This document shows, in pieces, positions 34,545-43,311 of a stretch of 64,000 nucleotides of DNA (position 1 is its first letter; every line of letters begins with the position of its first letter). The notes under the pieces are model-generated. The model worked only from the letters and a program-made list of their open reading frames with translations, did not search any database and was not told the DNA's origin. A program made the translations under genes and the position numbers. This stretch comes from Inquilinus sp052113205 (GTDB lineage Bacteria > Pseudomonadota > Alphaproteobacteria > DSM-16000 > Inquilinaceae). Location of the stretch: NCBI RefSeq assembly GCF_052113205.1, contig NZ_JBFRCU010000008.1, positions 62,001-126,000 on the forward strand, given 5' to 3'.

Positions 34545-35579
34545 TCAGCGCACGCCGCAGCCACAGGAGTCGCGGACCCGCAGTGTCGCCGGCAGGCGTA
34601 TCGTCCTTGGCCTCGCCGCAGGCTCCCGCAGCCGCCGGGTCAGCAGGCGCACTGCCGCCGCGCCCAGCTCGGCACAGGGCTGCGCCACCACCGTGAGGCG
34701 CGGGCTGAAGGCCGTCGCCCAGTCGAAATCGTCGAAGCCGGCCAGGACGATGTCCTCGGGAACCCGCAACCCAGCGTCGCGCAGGGCGTGCATGGCGCCG
34801 ATGGTCATCAGGTTGTTGCCGGTGACGATCGCATCGGGCCGGGGATCGAGCGCGAGCAATTGGCGCACGNCCTGCCGCGCCGGCTGCAGCGCCGAATGGC
34901 CGATGACGACCAGCGCCGGGTCGAAGCCCAGGCCCGCCTGCTTCAGCCCCGCCTTGTACCCGGCCAGCCGCTCCTGCGTGGTCGACAGGCCGGGCTGGCC
35001 GGACACCAGCGCGATGCGGCGATGGCCATGCGTCGCCAGATGTGTCACCAGCTCGATCGTCGATTTGCGGTTCTCGACGCCGACCTGATCGAAATCCGGC
35101 GCGATCAGCCGGTCGATCAGCACCGTCGGGATGGCATGGGTGCGCAGGTAGTGCAGCGCCGCGCGCTCCGGGTCCGCCGAGGCGGCCAGGATGATGCCGT
35201 CGACCCGGCGCTGGTGCAGCGCCCGGACGGTCTGCAACTCCTGCTCCGGGTCGTCATGCGTGTCCGACAGGAAGATCATCAGCCCGTGGCGCTTGGCTTC
35301 GACCTCGATCGCGCCCACCACCTCGCTGAAATAGTGGTTGGTGATGGCCGAGAGGGCGATGCCGATCGACTGGGTCGTCGCCCCGGCCAGCGACCGGGCC
35401 AGGGTGTTCGGAATGTAGGCGGTCCTGGCGATCGCATCCTCGACCGCCTGCACCGTCTCCGGGCTCACCTTCCGCGTCCCGTTCAGCACATGCGAGACGG
35501 TCGACACCGACACGCCGGCCTCGCGGGCGACATCGGCCATGGTCGAGGCGGAGGCGGTCCGGGTGGGGCTGCGGGCCAT
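34545..35579 (-). CDS. LacI-family transcriptional repressor
   Basis: A 344-residue LacI/GalR protein: helix-turn-helix MADVAREAGVSVSTVSHVLN at about 14-33, hinge PNTLARSLAG, then a periplasmic-binding-type effector domain ending near 335. It is transcribed in the same direction as, and directly after, the sugar ABC operon (76 bases after the binding-protein stop), so it most likely represses that operon through the palindrome at 40327-40346. One codon is ambiguous because of the N at 34870. Confidence 0.9.
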   Translation of the reverse strand: MARSPTRTASASTMADVAREAGVSVSTVSHVLNGTRKVSPETVQAVEDAIARTAYIPNTLARSLAGATTQSIGIALSAITNHYFSEVVGAIEVEAKRHGLMIFLSDTHDDPEQELQTVRALHQRRVDGIILAASADPERAALHYLRTHAIPTVLIDRLIAPDFDQVGVENRKSTIELVTHLATHGHRRIALVSGQPGLSTTQERLAGYKAGLKQAGLGFDPALVVIGHSALQPARQXVRQLLALDPRPDAIVTGNNLMTIGAMHALRDAGLRVPEDIVLAGFDDFDWATAFSPRLTVVAQPCAELGAAAVRLLTRRLREPAARPRTIRLPATLRVRDSCGCGVR

Positions 35580-35618
35580 CGGGGCTTACTGCTGGTTCGG
35601 GCGGTGGTCACGGGCGCA

Positions 35619-35647
35619 TCCGGGAGGGCCAGGCCGGCCCTCCCGGA
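35619..35647. terminator. Strong GC-rich intercistronic hairpin
   Basis: TCCGGGAGGGCC (35619-35630) pairs perfectly with GGCCCTCCCGGA (35636-35647), loop 5 bases. It lies between the binding-protein stop and the LacI start, both leftward. No T-run follows, so it may be a transcript-stabilising or partial terminator element that keeps regulator expression below that of the binding protein. Confidence 0.6.
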
Positions 35648-35655
35648 CACCAGTG

Positions 35656-36663
35656 TCAGAAGGCGAATTCGCCGACATTCGCCGGGGTGACGATCTCGGC
35701 CGGCCCGAGCACAACCTCGCCGCCGTCGCCGACCTTGTACTCGCCCAGCCGGCCGGCGGTGAAGGTGCTGCCCGGCTTGCCGTCGAGCTTGCACTGCGCC
35801 AGTGCCTGGGCGGCGTAGTAGGTCAGGTAGCCCAGATCCTTGACGTTCCACCAGATGTCCTGGGCGGCGCCGCTCTCGATGTACTTCCGGATCAGCGAGG
35901 CCGGGGCCAGGCCGGTCAGCTTGATCTTGCCGGTCATCCCCGCCTGCTCCAGCGCCCGCGCCGCCGCCGGCAGGCCGATGCCGGCCGGGACGATGATGCC
36001 CTTCAGGTTGGGGAAGGCCTGCGCCAGGGCCAGCGCCTGCTGCTGGTTGACCTGCTCGCTCTCCTCGCCATAGGCGATCTGGACCAGCTTCATCTTGGCG
36101 AATTTCGGATCGCCGGCCAGCCGGGCCTTCATGAAGTCGATCCAGGCGTTCTGGTTGGTCGCGGTCGGGGTCGACGACAGGATGGCGAATTCGCCCTCGT
36201 CGCCGATCAGCTGGGCCATGCTCTCCAGCATCATCTCCGCCAGGCTGTCGCCCTTGGCCTGGTTCAGGAACAGGGTGCGGGCGGCCGGCGCGACATCGGA
36301 ATCGTAGGAGACGACGCGGATGCCCTGCGCCATCGCCCGCTTCAGCGCCGGGGCCACGGCGTTGGCGTCGTTGCCGGAGATCGCGATCACCTTCACCTGC
36401 TGCGACACCAGGTTGTTGATGAACTCGATCTGCGCCTCGGCCGTCGCCTGCGACGGGGCCTGCTGCACCACCTCGCCGCCGATCTCCTTCTGCGCCTCGT
36501 CCGCGCCGGTCTTGGCGACCTGGAAATAGGGGTCGGTGTCCAGCTTCGGCAGGAAGCCGACGGTGACCGGGCCGGTGGCGCAGTCCTGCGCCAGCGCGGC
36601 GGCCGGCGCCAGGCTGCCGAGCAGTGCCGCGGCCAGGGCCAGGCGGGTGATACGCGACGTCAT
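35656..36663 (-). CDS. Sugar ABC transporter periplasmic binding protein (RhaS/LsrB-like)
   Basis: A 335-residue type I sugar-binding protein with a Sec signal peptide (LALAAALLGSLAPAAALAQ). Features shared with rhamnose/AI-2 binding proteins are NDANAVAPALKRAMAQGIRVVSYDSDV and PTATNQNAWIDFMKARL. ATG 36663 is preceded by GGAGGAGG; an upstream in-frame start would lack this. It is the third gene of a leftward operon after the ATPase-permease fusion and a second permease. The substrate could be rhamnose, AI-2 or another sugar. Confidence 0.88.
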   Translation of the reverse strand: MTSRITRLALAAALLGSLAPAAALAQDCATGPVTVGFLPKLDTDPYFQVAKTGADEAQKEIGGEVVQQAPSQATAEAQIEFINNLVSQQVKVIAISGNDANAVAPALKRAMAQGIRVVSYDSDVAPAARTLFLNQAKGDSLAEMMLESMAQLIGDEGEFAILSSTPTATNQNAWIDFMKARLAGDPKFAKMKLVQIAYGEESEQVNQQQALALAQAFPNLKGIIVPAGIGLPAAARALEQAGMTGKIKLTGLAPASLIRKYIESGAAQDIWWNVKDLGYLTYYAAQALAQCKLDGKPGSTFTAGRLGEYKVGDGGEVVLGPAEIVTPANVGEFAF

Positions 36664-36738
36664 GGGTGGTGCCTCCTCCAATGGGTTGTCGTTGGGTGGT
36701 CCCGGCGCGTCCCACCGCGCCGATCGTGGGGCCGCGCC

Positions 36739-37710
36739 TCAGCTCGGGCGCGGGCGAAGCCGTTCGAACAGGTGTTTCGAGGCGTTGCTCAGCAGCAGCG
36801 CGCCGATCAGCAGCAGGCCGATGATGGTGCCCTGGGCGTCGCCACCGATCCGGCTGAGGCCCAGGGCGTTGCGGATCACCGCGATCAGCACCAGCGCCCA
36901 CAGGACGCCGGTCAGCTTGCCGCGGCCGCCGAAGACACTGACCCCGCCGAGCAGGGCGACGGTGATGATGTCGAGCTCGAACCCGACCGCATTGTTGGCG
37001 CGGGCATTGGCCAGGCGGGCGGTGAACACGATGCCGGCCAGCGACGAGACCAGGCCGGACAGCACGAACAGCCCCAGCCGAAGCCGCGCCACCCGGATGC
37101 CGGAATAGAGGGCGGTGGCCGGGTTGCCGCCGAGGACGTAGATCCGCCGCCCGGCCGGGGTGTGCTGCAGCACCACCGCGAAGATCGGGGCCAGCGCCAG
37201 GAACGGCACGATGGTCCAGGGGATCGGGCTGCCGAGGACGGATTCGATGCCGAAATCGGTGAAGGACTCCGGGAAGGTGTTGACCGAGGCGGAGCCGAGG
37301 ATGATGTAGCCGATGCCCCGGAACATCGCCATCGTGCCCAGGGTCACCACCAGCGACGGCAGGCCGAAGCGGACGACCATGAGGCCGTTGAANCCGCCGA
37401 GCGCGGCGCCCGCCAGCAGCACCAGCGGGATGGCGGCCGCCATCGGCATCGCGGCCTGGACCAGGACGCCGAGAATGACACTGCTGAGCGCCAGGATGCT
37501 GGCGACCGACAGATCGATCTCGCGGGCGATGATCAGCAGCACCATCGGCAGCACGATCAGCGCCTTCTCCGACACGCCGGCCGCCGCCTGGGACAGGTTG
37601 AAGCGGGTTGCGAAGTTCGGCACCGCCAGCACGGCATAGAGGATGACCGCGAGGGTCAGCGCCGCCAGGAACGTCTCCCAGCTGGCGAGGCGGCGAAGCC
37701 GGTCGCGCAT
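36739..37710 (-). CDS. Sugar ABC transporter permease (RbsC/RhaQ type)
   Basis: A 323-residue inner-membrane permease of the ribose/rhamnose class with eight or more hydrophobic helices, the family motif GLPSLVVTLGTMAMFRGIGY and the C-terminal GGDAQGTIIGLLLIGALL region. ATG 37710 overlaps the stop of the upstream fusion gene by one base, so translation is coupled. One residue is undetermined (N at 37393). Confidence 0.9.
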   Translation of the reverse strand: MRDRLRRLASWETFLAALTLAVILYAVLAVPNFATRFNLSQAAAGVSEKALIVLPMVLLIIAREIDLSVASILALSSVILGVLVQAAMPMAAAIPLVLLAGAALGXFNGLMVVRFGLPSLVVTLGTMAMFRGIGYIILGSASVNTFPESFTDFGIESVLGSPIPWTIVPFLALAPIFAVVLQHTPAGRRIYVLGGNPATALYSGIRVARLRLGLFVLSGLVSSLAGIVFTARLANARANNAVGFELDIITVALLGGVSVFGGRGKLTGVLWALVLIAVIRNALGLSRIGGDAQGTIIGLLLIGALLLSNASKHLFERLRPRPS

Positions 37711-40274
37711 CAGATGGCTCCCTTCATGCCGCGGCGGGCGATGGCGGCGTCGATCGCTATCGCCGCCAGGATCACCAGGCCGTAGATGCCCTGGAGCCAG
37801 AGCGGGTCGACCCGCACCAGGGTCAGGCCATTGTTGATGACCAGCAGCAGCAGCGCCCCCAGCAGCGTGCCCAGCGCGGTGCCGGAGCCGCCGCGGATGG
37901 CGACGCCGCCGACCACCACGGCGGCGATCACCGTCAGTTCGTAGCCCATGGCGACGCGGGCATCGACGGTGGCGTAGCGCGAGGCCCACAGCGCGCCGTC
38001 CAGCCCGGCCAGCAGCCCGGCGACGGCGAAGCTGGTCAGCACGCGCCGGTGGGTCCTGATCCCGATCAGCGTCGCGCCGTCGGGGTTGGAGCCGATGGCG
38101 TAGAGCTCGCGCCCGGCCGGCAGGTGGCGCAGCGCCAGGGCGGCGATCCCCAGGATGACCGCGGCGATGACGACGACGCCAGGCACCCCCAGCAGCCTGG
38201 CGCTGGTCATGTCCAGCCAGGCCTGCGGTACCTGATCGGCGCTGATCTGCCGGCCGCCGGCGACCATGCTGTTGAGGCCGCGGAACACCGCCAGCGTGCC
38301 CAGCGTCACCACGATCGACGGCACGCCGCCGCGGGTGATCACCAGGCCGTTGACCAAGCCGCAGGCGATGCCGGTGGCGCAGGCCACGCCGAGGCCGGCG
38401 GCGATGCCGAGCTCGGGATGCGCCTGCACCACGCTGGCGGCGGCATAGGCGGACAGGCCGATCACCGACGCGATCGACAGGTCGATGTTGCGGGTGACGA
38501 TGATCAGCATCTGCGCCACGGCGACGATGATCAGCAGCGCCGCATCCATCGAGATCGCAGTCAGGTTCTCCGGGCTCAGCACCCGCGGGTTGATCGCGGC
38601 GATCGGCAACAGGATGGCGGCGATCGCGGCCACCAGGCCGAGCTCCCGCCGCTTGGCGAAGCCGGCGAGGGAACGGCGGGGCGAGGGGCCGGAAGGCGTC
38701 GGGCCGGCATCGGCGACCGGCACGTCGAGACGGGGAGGCGGCGCCGCCAGCGCCCCGGTCGCGGCCTGCATCACCCGCTCCTGCGTCGCCTCGGCCGCAG
38801 CGAATTCCCCGGCGACGCGGCCCTCGCGCAGCACCACCACGCGGTGGCACATCCCCAGCAGCTCGGGCAGCTCCGACGAGATCAGGATGATCGCCATGCC
38901 CTGGCGCGCCAGCTCGGCGACCATCGCATGCACCTCGGCCTTGGTCTGGACGTCGATGCCCTGGGTCGGCTCGTCCAGGATCAGCAGCCGCGGATGCGTC
39001 GCCAGCCATTTCGACAGCACGATCTTCTGCTGGTTGCCGCCGGACAGGGTCTGCACCGGCTGATCCAGGCTGCGATAGCGCAGCTTCAGCTGCTCGACAT
39101 AAGGCGTGACCAGCGCCCGCTCCTGCGCCGGGGCGATCAGGCCCAGCTTGGTTGTCTGGTCGATCACCGTCAGCGAGGCGTTGGTGAGGATATCGAAATC
39201 CATCACCAGGCTCTGGCCGATGCGGTCCTCCGAGACATAGGCGATGCCGGCGGCCATGGCGTCGCGCGGCGAGGCGAAGGCGACCGGCGCGCCGGCCAGC
39301 GTGACCGTGCCGCGGTCCGGTGCGTCGATGCCGAACAGCACGCGGGCGATCTCGGTGCGGCCGCTGCCGACCAAGCCGCCCAGGCCCAGGATCTCGCCCG
39401 GGCGCACCGTGAAGCCGATGTCCTCGAACACCCCGTCGCGACACAGCCCCTCGACCGTCAGCAGCGGCTGCCCTGCCGCCGCTGGCAGCTCCGGATACAT
39501 CATGGTCAACGACCGGCCGACCATCATCTGCACGGCGCGCTCGCGCGGCAGGTCCGCCGTCCGCTCGGTGCCGACGAAGCGGCCGTCGCGCAGCACGGTG
39601 ATGCGGTCGGCGATCTCGTAGATCTCGTCCATGCGGTGGCCGACGAACAGCATGGCCACGCCTTGCTGTTTCAGCCGGGCCACCACCTCGAACAGGCGGC
39701 GGACCTCGCGCTGCGACAGCGCCGCGGTCGGCTCGTCCATGATCAGCACGCGCGATCCCAGCGACAGCGCCCGGGCGATCTCGACCAGCTGCTGTTCCGA
39801 GGTGCGCAGGCGGCCGAGCACGACGTCCGGGCTGCAATCCAGCCCGATTGCATCCAGCAGCTCGCGCGTTCGGCCACGCGCTGCGGCGTGGTCGACGGCG
39901 CCCAACGCGGTGCGGGGCATGTGCCCCATGAACACGTTCTCGGCGACGCTGAGATCCGGGAACAGCCCGGGATGCTGGTGCATGACGGCGATGCCGGCAT
40001 GCCGGGCATCGATCGGGGAAGCGAAGGCGGCGGGCCGGCCGTCGATCACGACATGGCCGGCATCGGGCCGATACACCCCGGCCAGCAATTTCACGCAGGT
40101 GCTTTTGCCGGCGCCGTTCTCGCCAAGAAGCGCCACCACCTCGCCGGGCCACAGGGAGAAGGAGACATCGTGCAGCGCCACGGTGCCGCCGAAGAACTTC
40201 GACGCGCCCGCCAGGCCGAAGCTCTTCCGCGCGCCGACGGGGCCGTCCGGCGGCATGGCGGTGGCGTGGTTCAT
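37710..40274 (-). CDS. Fused sugar ABC transporter ATPase-permease
   Basis: An 854-residue fusion. Residues about 18-510 are an RbsA-type duplicated ATPase: first half with GENGAGKST, LRTSEQQLVEIARAL and VLIMDEPTAAL; second half with the degenerate GLVGSGRTEIAR Walker A and intact LSGGNQQKIVLSKWL and LLILDEPTQGID. A proline-rich linker (PPRLDVPVADAGPTPSGPSP) joins an RbsC-type permease (about 540-854, GGVPSIVVTLGTLAVFRG). In most relatives these are two genes. The reading frame is continuous with no sign of a sequencing slip, so it may be a true fusion. ATG 40274 follows GGGGAG. First gene of the operon. Confidence 0.88.
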   Translation of the reverse strand: MNHATAMPPDGPVGARKSFGLAGASKFFGGTVALHDVSFSLWPGEVVALLGENGAGKSTCVKLLAGVYRPDAGHVVIDGRPAAFASPIDARHAGIAVMHQHPGLFPDLSVAENVFMGHMPRTALGAVDHAAARGRTRELLDAIGLDCSPDVVLGRLRTSEQQLVEIARALSLGSRVLIMDEPTAALSQREVRRLFEVVARLKQQGVAMLFVGHRMDEIYEIADRITVLRDGRFVGTERTADLPRERAVQMMVGRSLTMMYPELPAAAGQPLLTVEGLCRDGVFEDIGFTVRPGEILGLGGLVGSGRTEIARVLFGIDAPDRGTVTLAGAPVAFASPRDAMAAGIAYVSEDRIGQSLVMDFDILTNASLTVIDQTTKLGLIAPAQERALVTPYVEQLKLRYRSLDQPVQTLSGGNQQKIVLSKWLATHPRLLILDEPTQGIDVQTKAEVHAMVAELARQGMAIILISSELPELLGMCHRVVVLREGRVAGEFAAAEATQERVMQAATGALAAPPPRLDVPVADAGPTPSGPSPRRSLAGFAKRRELGLVAAIAAILLPIAAINPRVLSPENLTAISMDAALLIIVAVAQMLIIVTRNIDLSIASVIGLSAYAAASVVQAHPELGIAAGLGVACATGIACGLVNGLVITRGGVPSIVVTLGTLAVFRGLNSMVAGGRQISADQVPQAWLDMTSARLLGVPGVVVIAAVILGIAALALRHLPAGRELYAIGSNPDGATLIGIRTHRRVLTSFAVAGLLAGLDGALWASRYATVDARVAMGYELTVIAAVVVGGVAIRGGSGTALGTLLGALLLLVINNGLTLVRVDPLWLQGIYGLVILAAIAIDAAIARRGMKGAI

Positions 40275-40326
40275 CGCGCTTGGGCTCCCCGTCGCAGCTT
40301 GATTTTGGCCAAGCTTGATCTAACGA

Positions 40327-40346
40327 AAGCGCTTGCGCAAGCGCTT
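40327..40346. promoter_or_regulatory. LacI-family operator, perfect 20-bp palindrome
   Basis: AAGCGCTTGCGCAAGCGCTT reads identically on both strands and contains the CGCTTGCGCAAGCG core typical of LacI/GalR operators. It lies 53 bases upstream of the ATG of the ATPase-permease fusion. The LacI gene at the end of the operon is the likely ligand. Confidence 0.8.
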
Positions 40347-40534
40347 GCTTCGACGGCCCTGTGGACGATTCGTGCTCTCTATGGGCGTTCAGTGGTCACG
40401 TCGGCGGCTGGCACCTTTCGCCCGGCCACTCGGGGGCCGGGCGGGGACTGGTCGGTCTGGCAGATGTCTTGTGACGGCCGCTGGTCGAGGGGGACTCGTC
40501 TCCGGAGCCTTGTCGAACGCAGTGACGGCAGCGA

Positions 40535-42118
40535 TCACTCGGCCTTGACCACGGCGGCGTAGCTGGTCTTCGGCTGCAGGATCAAGCCGTCGACGGTGGC
40601 GCGGTGCGCGGCCACCAGGGTCTGCTGGAACAGCAGGACATACGGCCCCTCGGCCTGGACCTCGCGCTGCAGCTGGCCGTACAGCGCGGCGCGCCTGGCT
40701 GCGTCGGGCTCGCGCAGCGCCTCGGTCACGGTCCGGTTCCAGCCGGCATCTTCCCAGCGGTTGCGCCAGGCCAGCGTCTTCGGCGCGTCGGCGTCGTCGA
40801 CATCCCGGTCGAAGGCGAAGGCATCGGCATTGCTGTGCGGGTCGCGGTAGTCCGGCACCCAGGTGCCGATATAGATGTCGTGCTGCCGGGCCCGGTACTT
40901 GGTGATGGTCTGCTTGCCGTCGCCGGGGAGGATTTCAAGCTTGATCCCGGCCTTGGCGAAGCTGGCCTGCAGCGCCTGGGCGATGTCGGCGAAGGGCGCG
41001 ACGTTGCGCACGTCGATGGTGACGGCGAAGCCGTCGCCGAGGCCGGCGCGGGCCAGCAGTGACTTGGCCCGGTCGATATCCAGCCGGTACGGCGCGTCGT
41101 CGACGGCGCCGAGATAGCCGGTCGGCAGGACGTTCTGGCGCGTGGTCCAGGTGCCGCTCAGCAGGCTGTCCTCGATGCCCTTGTAGTCGACCAGCCATTT
41201 CAGCGCCTCGCGCACCTCGGGCCTGGCCAGGTTCGGGTTGGATTGGTTCAGGCCGAGATACAGCAGCCCGTCGCCAGCCTCGCCCTGCAGCGCCACGCCG
41301 GGCACGTCCTTCAGCGCCAGGATCTGGTCGCGGGTCAGGTCGCGGGCGTAGTCGACATCACCCTTCTCCAGCAGCAGCCGCTGGCTCGCCGGCTCGGGCA
41401 CATGCAGGATCACCAGATGCGGCGTCTTCGGTCCGGTGTGCTGCCAATGCGCGTTGCCCTCCAGCACCACCCGCTCATTCGGCACCCAGCGCTGCACCGC
41501 ATAGGGCCCGCTGCCGGCGCTGTGGGCCTTCAGCCAGCCATTGCCCAGATCGCCCTGCGCCTCGTTCGCCTGCACCGTCTTGGCGTCGACCACCGAGGCC
41601 ACGCCGGCGGTCAGGGTGTTGAGGAAGAAGGTCGGCGCCACCGGCCGGTCGATCCGGATCTCCAGTGTGCGGTCGTCGACCGCCCGAATCCGGTCCGCGG
41701 CGTTGTCGGCGGTGAAGCCGAACTGGGTCAGGATGAAGGCCGGCGACTTGTTCAGCCGCACCGCACGCTGCAGCGACCAGGCGGCGTCCTGCGCCGTCAC
41801 CGGGTTGCCGCTGGCGAAGGCCTGGCCGGGCTTGAGCGTGAAGCGGTAGGTCAGCCCGTCATCGGCGACCGACCAGGATTCGGCCAGGTTGCCGACGATG
41901 GTCGGGTCGGTGGCGCTGCGATAGCCGACCAGCTGGTCGTACAGGTTGCCCGTCACCTCGCCGACGCCCGGCTCGAATGCCTCGGCCGGGTCCAGCGAGA
42001 TGAACTGGTCGATCTGCTTGGCCACCACGATGGTGTCGCGCGGCGTGCCGGCGAAGGCGGTGCCGAGGGCGGGCAGAAGCAAGAGGGCGCCGAGCAGCGG
42101 CGCCGTGAGGCGTCTCAT
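40535..42118 (-). CDS. ABC transporter substrate-binding protein (SBP_bac_5, peptide/nickel type)
   Basis: A 527-residue DppA/OppA-type binding protein with a Sec signal (LLGALLLLPALGTAFA). Family sequence is seen in NLAESWSVADDGLTYRFTLKPGQAFASGNPVTAQDAAWSL and DKAKSLL-like helix DRAKSLLARAGLGDGF. ATG 42118 has AGGAGA upstream. No permease or ATPase adjoins it, so it must use components encoded elsewhere, perhaps those of the 57-60 kb operon. It diverges from the monooxygenase gene at 42276 across an AT-rich promoter region and probably supplies a substrate for that enzyme. Confidence 0.88.
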   Translation of the reverse strand: MRRLTAPLLGALLLLPALGTAFAGTPRDTIVVAKQIDQFISLDPAEAFEPGVGEVTGNLYDQLVGYRSATDPTIVGNLAESWSVADDGLTYRFTLKPGQAFASGNPVTAQDAAWSLQRAVRLNKSPAFILTQFGFTADNAADRIRAVDDRTLEIRIDRPVAPTFFLNTLTAGVASVVDAKTVQANEAQGDLGNGWLKAHSAGSGPYAVQRWVPNERVVLEGNAHWQHTGPKTPHLVILHVPEPASQRLLLEKGDVDYARDLTRDQILALKDVPGVALQGEAGDGLLYLGLNQSNPNLARPEVREALKWLVDYKGIEDSLLSGTWTTRQNVLPTGYLGAVDDAPYRLDIDRAKSLLARAGLGDGFAVTIDVRNVAPFADIAQALQASFAKAGIKLEILPGDGKQTITKYRARQHDIYIGTWVPDYRDPHSNADAFAFDRDVDDADAPKTLAWRNRWEDAGWNRTVTEALREPDAARRAALYGQLQREVQAEGPYVLLFQQTLVAAHRATVDGLILQPKTSYAAVVKAE

Positions 42119-42159
42119 GGGACTCTCCTGAGCGGGTGAGATTTATCTGTTTTCTGAAG

Positions 42160-42205
42160 TAGAATTTATATTCTATTGACAGTAGAATGTGTATTTAATC
42201 AGATA
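42160..42205 (+). promoter_or_regulatory. Candidate operator and promoter in the divergent region
   Basis: TAGAAT-TTAT-ATTCTA (42160-42175) is an inverted repeat with 6-base arms, directly followed by a consensus -35 box TTGACA (42176-42181) and, 18 bases on, CAGATA (42200-42205) as a possible -10. It would drive the rightward monooxygenase genes. A TTGACAGTAG match also occurs on the reverse strand in the divergent region at about 49510-49520. Confidence 0.35.
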
Positions 42206-42275
42206 ACAACACGAATCTTCGGCCCATGATGGCCTGTCATGGCGCTGCCCGCACGTCATCCCGGGGATGATCGGC

Positions 42276-43283
42276 ATGAGTTATCTGTTGAGCCTGCTCG
42301 ACAAGAGTCCGGTCGCCGACGGCGAGGGCGCGACCGAGGCGCTGGCGCGCACCGTCGCCCTGGCCCGGCGGGCGGAGCATTGGGGCTTCCACCGCTTCTG
42401 GGTGGCCGAGCACCACGACACGCCGCGGCTGGCCAGCCCGTCGCCCGAGGTGCTGATCGCCTATCTCCTCGCCCACACCACGCGCATCCGCGTCGGGTCG
42501 GGCGGCGTCATGCTGCAGCACTACAGCCCGTACAAGGTGGCCGAGAACTTCAACCTGCTCGCGGCCCTGGCGCCGGGGCGGGTCGATCTCGGCATCGGCA
42601 AGGCGCCGGGCGGGCTGCCGCTGTCGACCCGGGCGCTGCAGGCCGCGAGCGACCCGGCGCGCAAGCCGCCCTTCGCCGAGCAGCTGGCCCAGCTGGACGC
42701 CTTTCTCGACGACACCATTGCCGATGCCGACCCGCTGGCCGGCGTCGTCGCCACGCCCAGGCCGGCGGTCAAGGCCGAGCGCTTCCTGCTCGGCGCCAGC
42801 GTCGAGAGCGCGCAGCTGGCGGCGGCCGAGGGCTGGGCCTTCGTCCATGCCGGCCACCTGAACGGCGACCCGGCGCTGCTGGAGCGCGTCTTCGCCGCCT
42901 ATCGCGCCGTCGGCGGCGGCAGGGCGCCGCTGCTGGCCGTCGCCGTGATCGCGGCCGAGACCGAGGCGCGGGCCGAGCGGCTGGCCGCGGGCCTGCGCAT
43001 GTTCAAGGTGCATGTCGACACNGGCCAGAGCGTCACCGTCGGCAGCGTCGCCCAGGCCGAGGAGTTCGTCCGCCAGGCCGGCGCCCGCGAATACCGGATC
43101 GAGGAGAAGGCGCCGAGCGTGATCCACGGCACGGCGGAGCGCGTGCGGACCGAGCTGGAGCGGCTGCACCGGCAGCACGGTGTGCGCGAATTCGTGATCG
43201 ACACTCCGATCGCCGACGGCGAGGAGCGACTCGCTTCGGTCGAATTGCTGGCCCGGGCGCATTTCACCGCCGCCGCGGCCTGA
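42276..43283 (+). CDS. LLM-class flavin-dependent monooxygenase (MsnO8-like)
   Basis: About 335 residues of the bacterial luciferase-like (FMNH2-dependent) superfamily: AEHWGFHRFWVAEHHDTP, RIRVGSGGVMLQHYSPYKVAENFNLL and APGRVDLGIGKAPGG are hallmark TIM-barrel segments. ATG 42276 has GGGG nine bases upstream; ATG 42267 is too close to it. Such enzymes often cleave C-S bonds of sulfonates or thioethers when sulfur is scarce. One codon is unresolved (N at 43022). It is followed after 28 bases by a second LLM monooxygenase. Confidence 0.85.
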   Translation: MSYLLSLLDKSPVADGEGATEALARTVALARRAEHWGFHRFWVAEHHDTPRLASPSPEVLIAYLLAHTTRIRVGSGGVMLQHYSPYKVAENFNLLAALAPGRVDLGIGKAPGGLPLSTRALQAASDPARKPPFAEQLAQLDAFLDDTIADADPLAGVVATPRPAVKAERFLLGASVESAQLAAAEGWAFVHAGHLNGDPALLERVFAAYRAVGGGRAPLLAVAVIAAETEARAERLAAGLRMFKVHVDXGQSVTVGSVAQAEEFVRQAGAREYRIEEKAPSVIHGTAERVRTELERLHRQHGVREFVIDTPIADGEERLASVELLARAHFTAAAA

Positions 43284-43311
43284 CCCTTTCCGCGTTCAAG
43301 GACATCATCCG

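Noticed and set aside
34292..34696. A plus-strand open frame overlapping the tRNA-Gly fragment
   Set aside because: Runs across a tRNA remnant and into the antisense of the LacI gene; not coding.
36739..40152. A minus-strand open frame of 1137 codons
   Set aside because: Only its last 323 codons (from ATG 37710) are a real permease; the rest is an out-of-frame reading of the ATPase-permease fusion.
38049..40562. A plus-strand open frame of 837 codons
   Set aside because: Antisense to the fusion gene with Arg/Asp/His-rich, low-complexity translation and no homologous motif.
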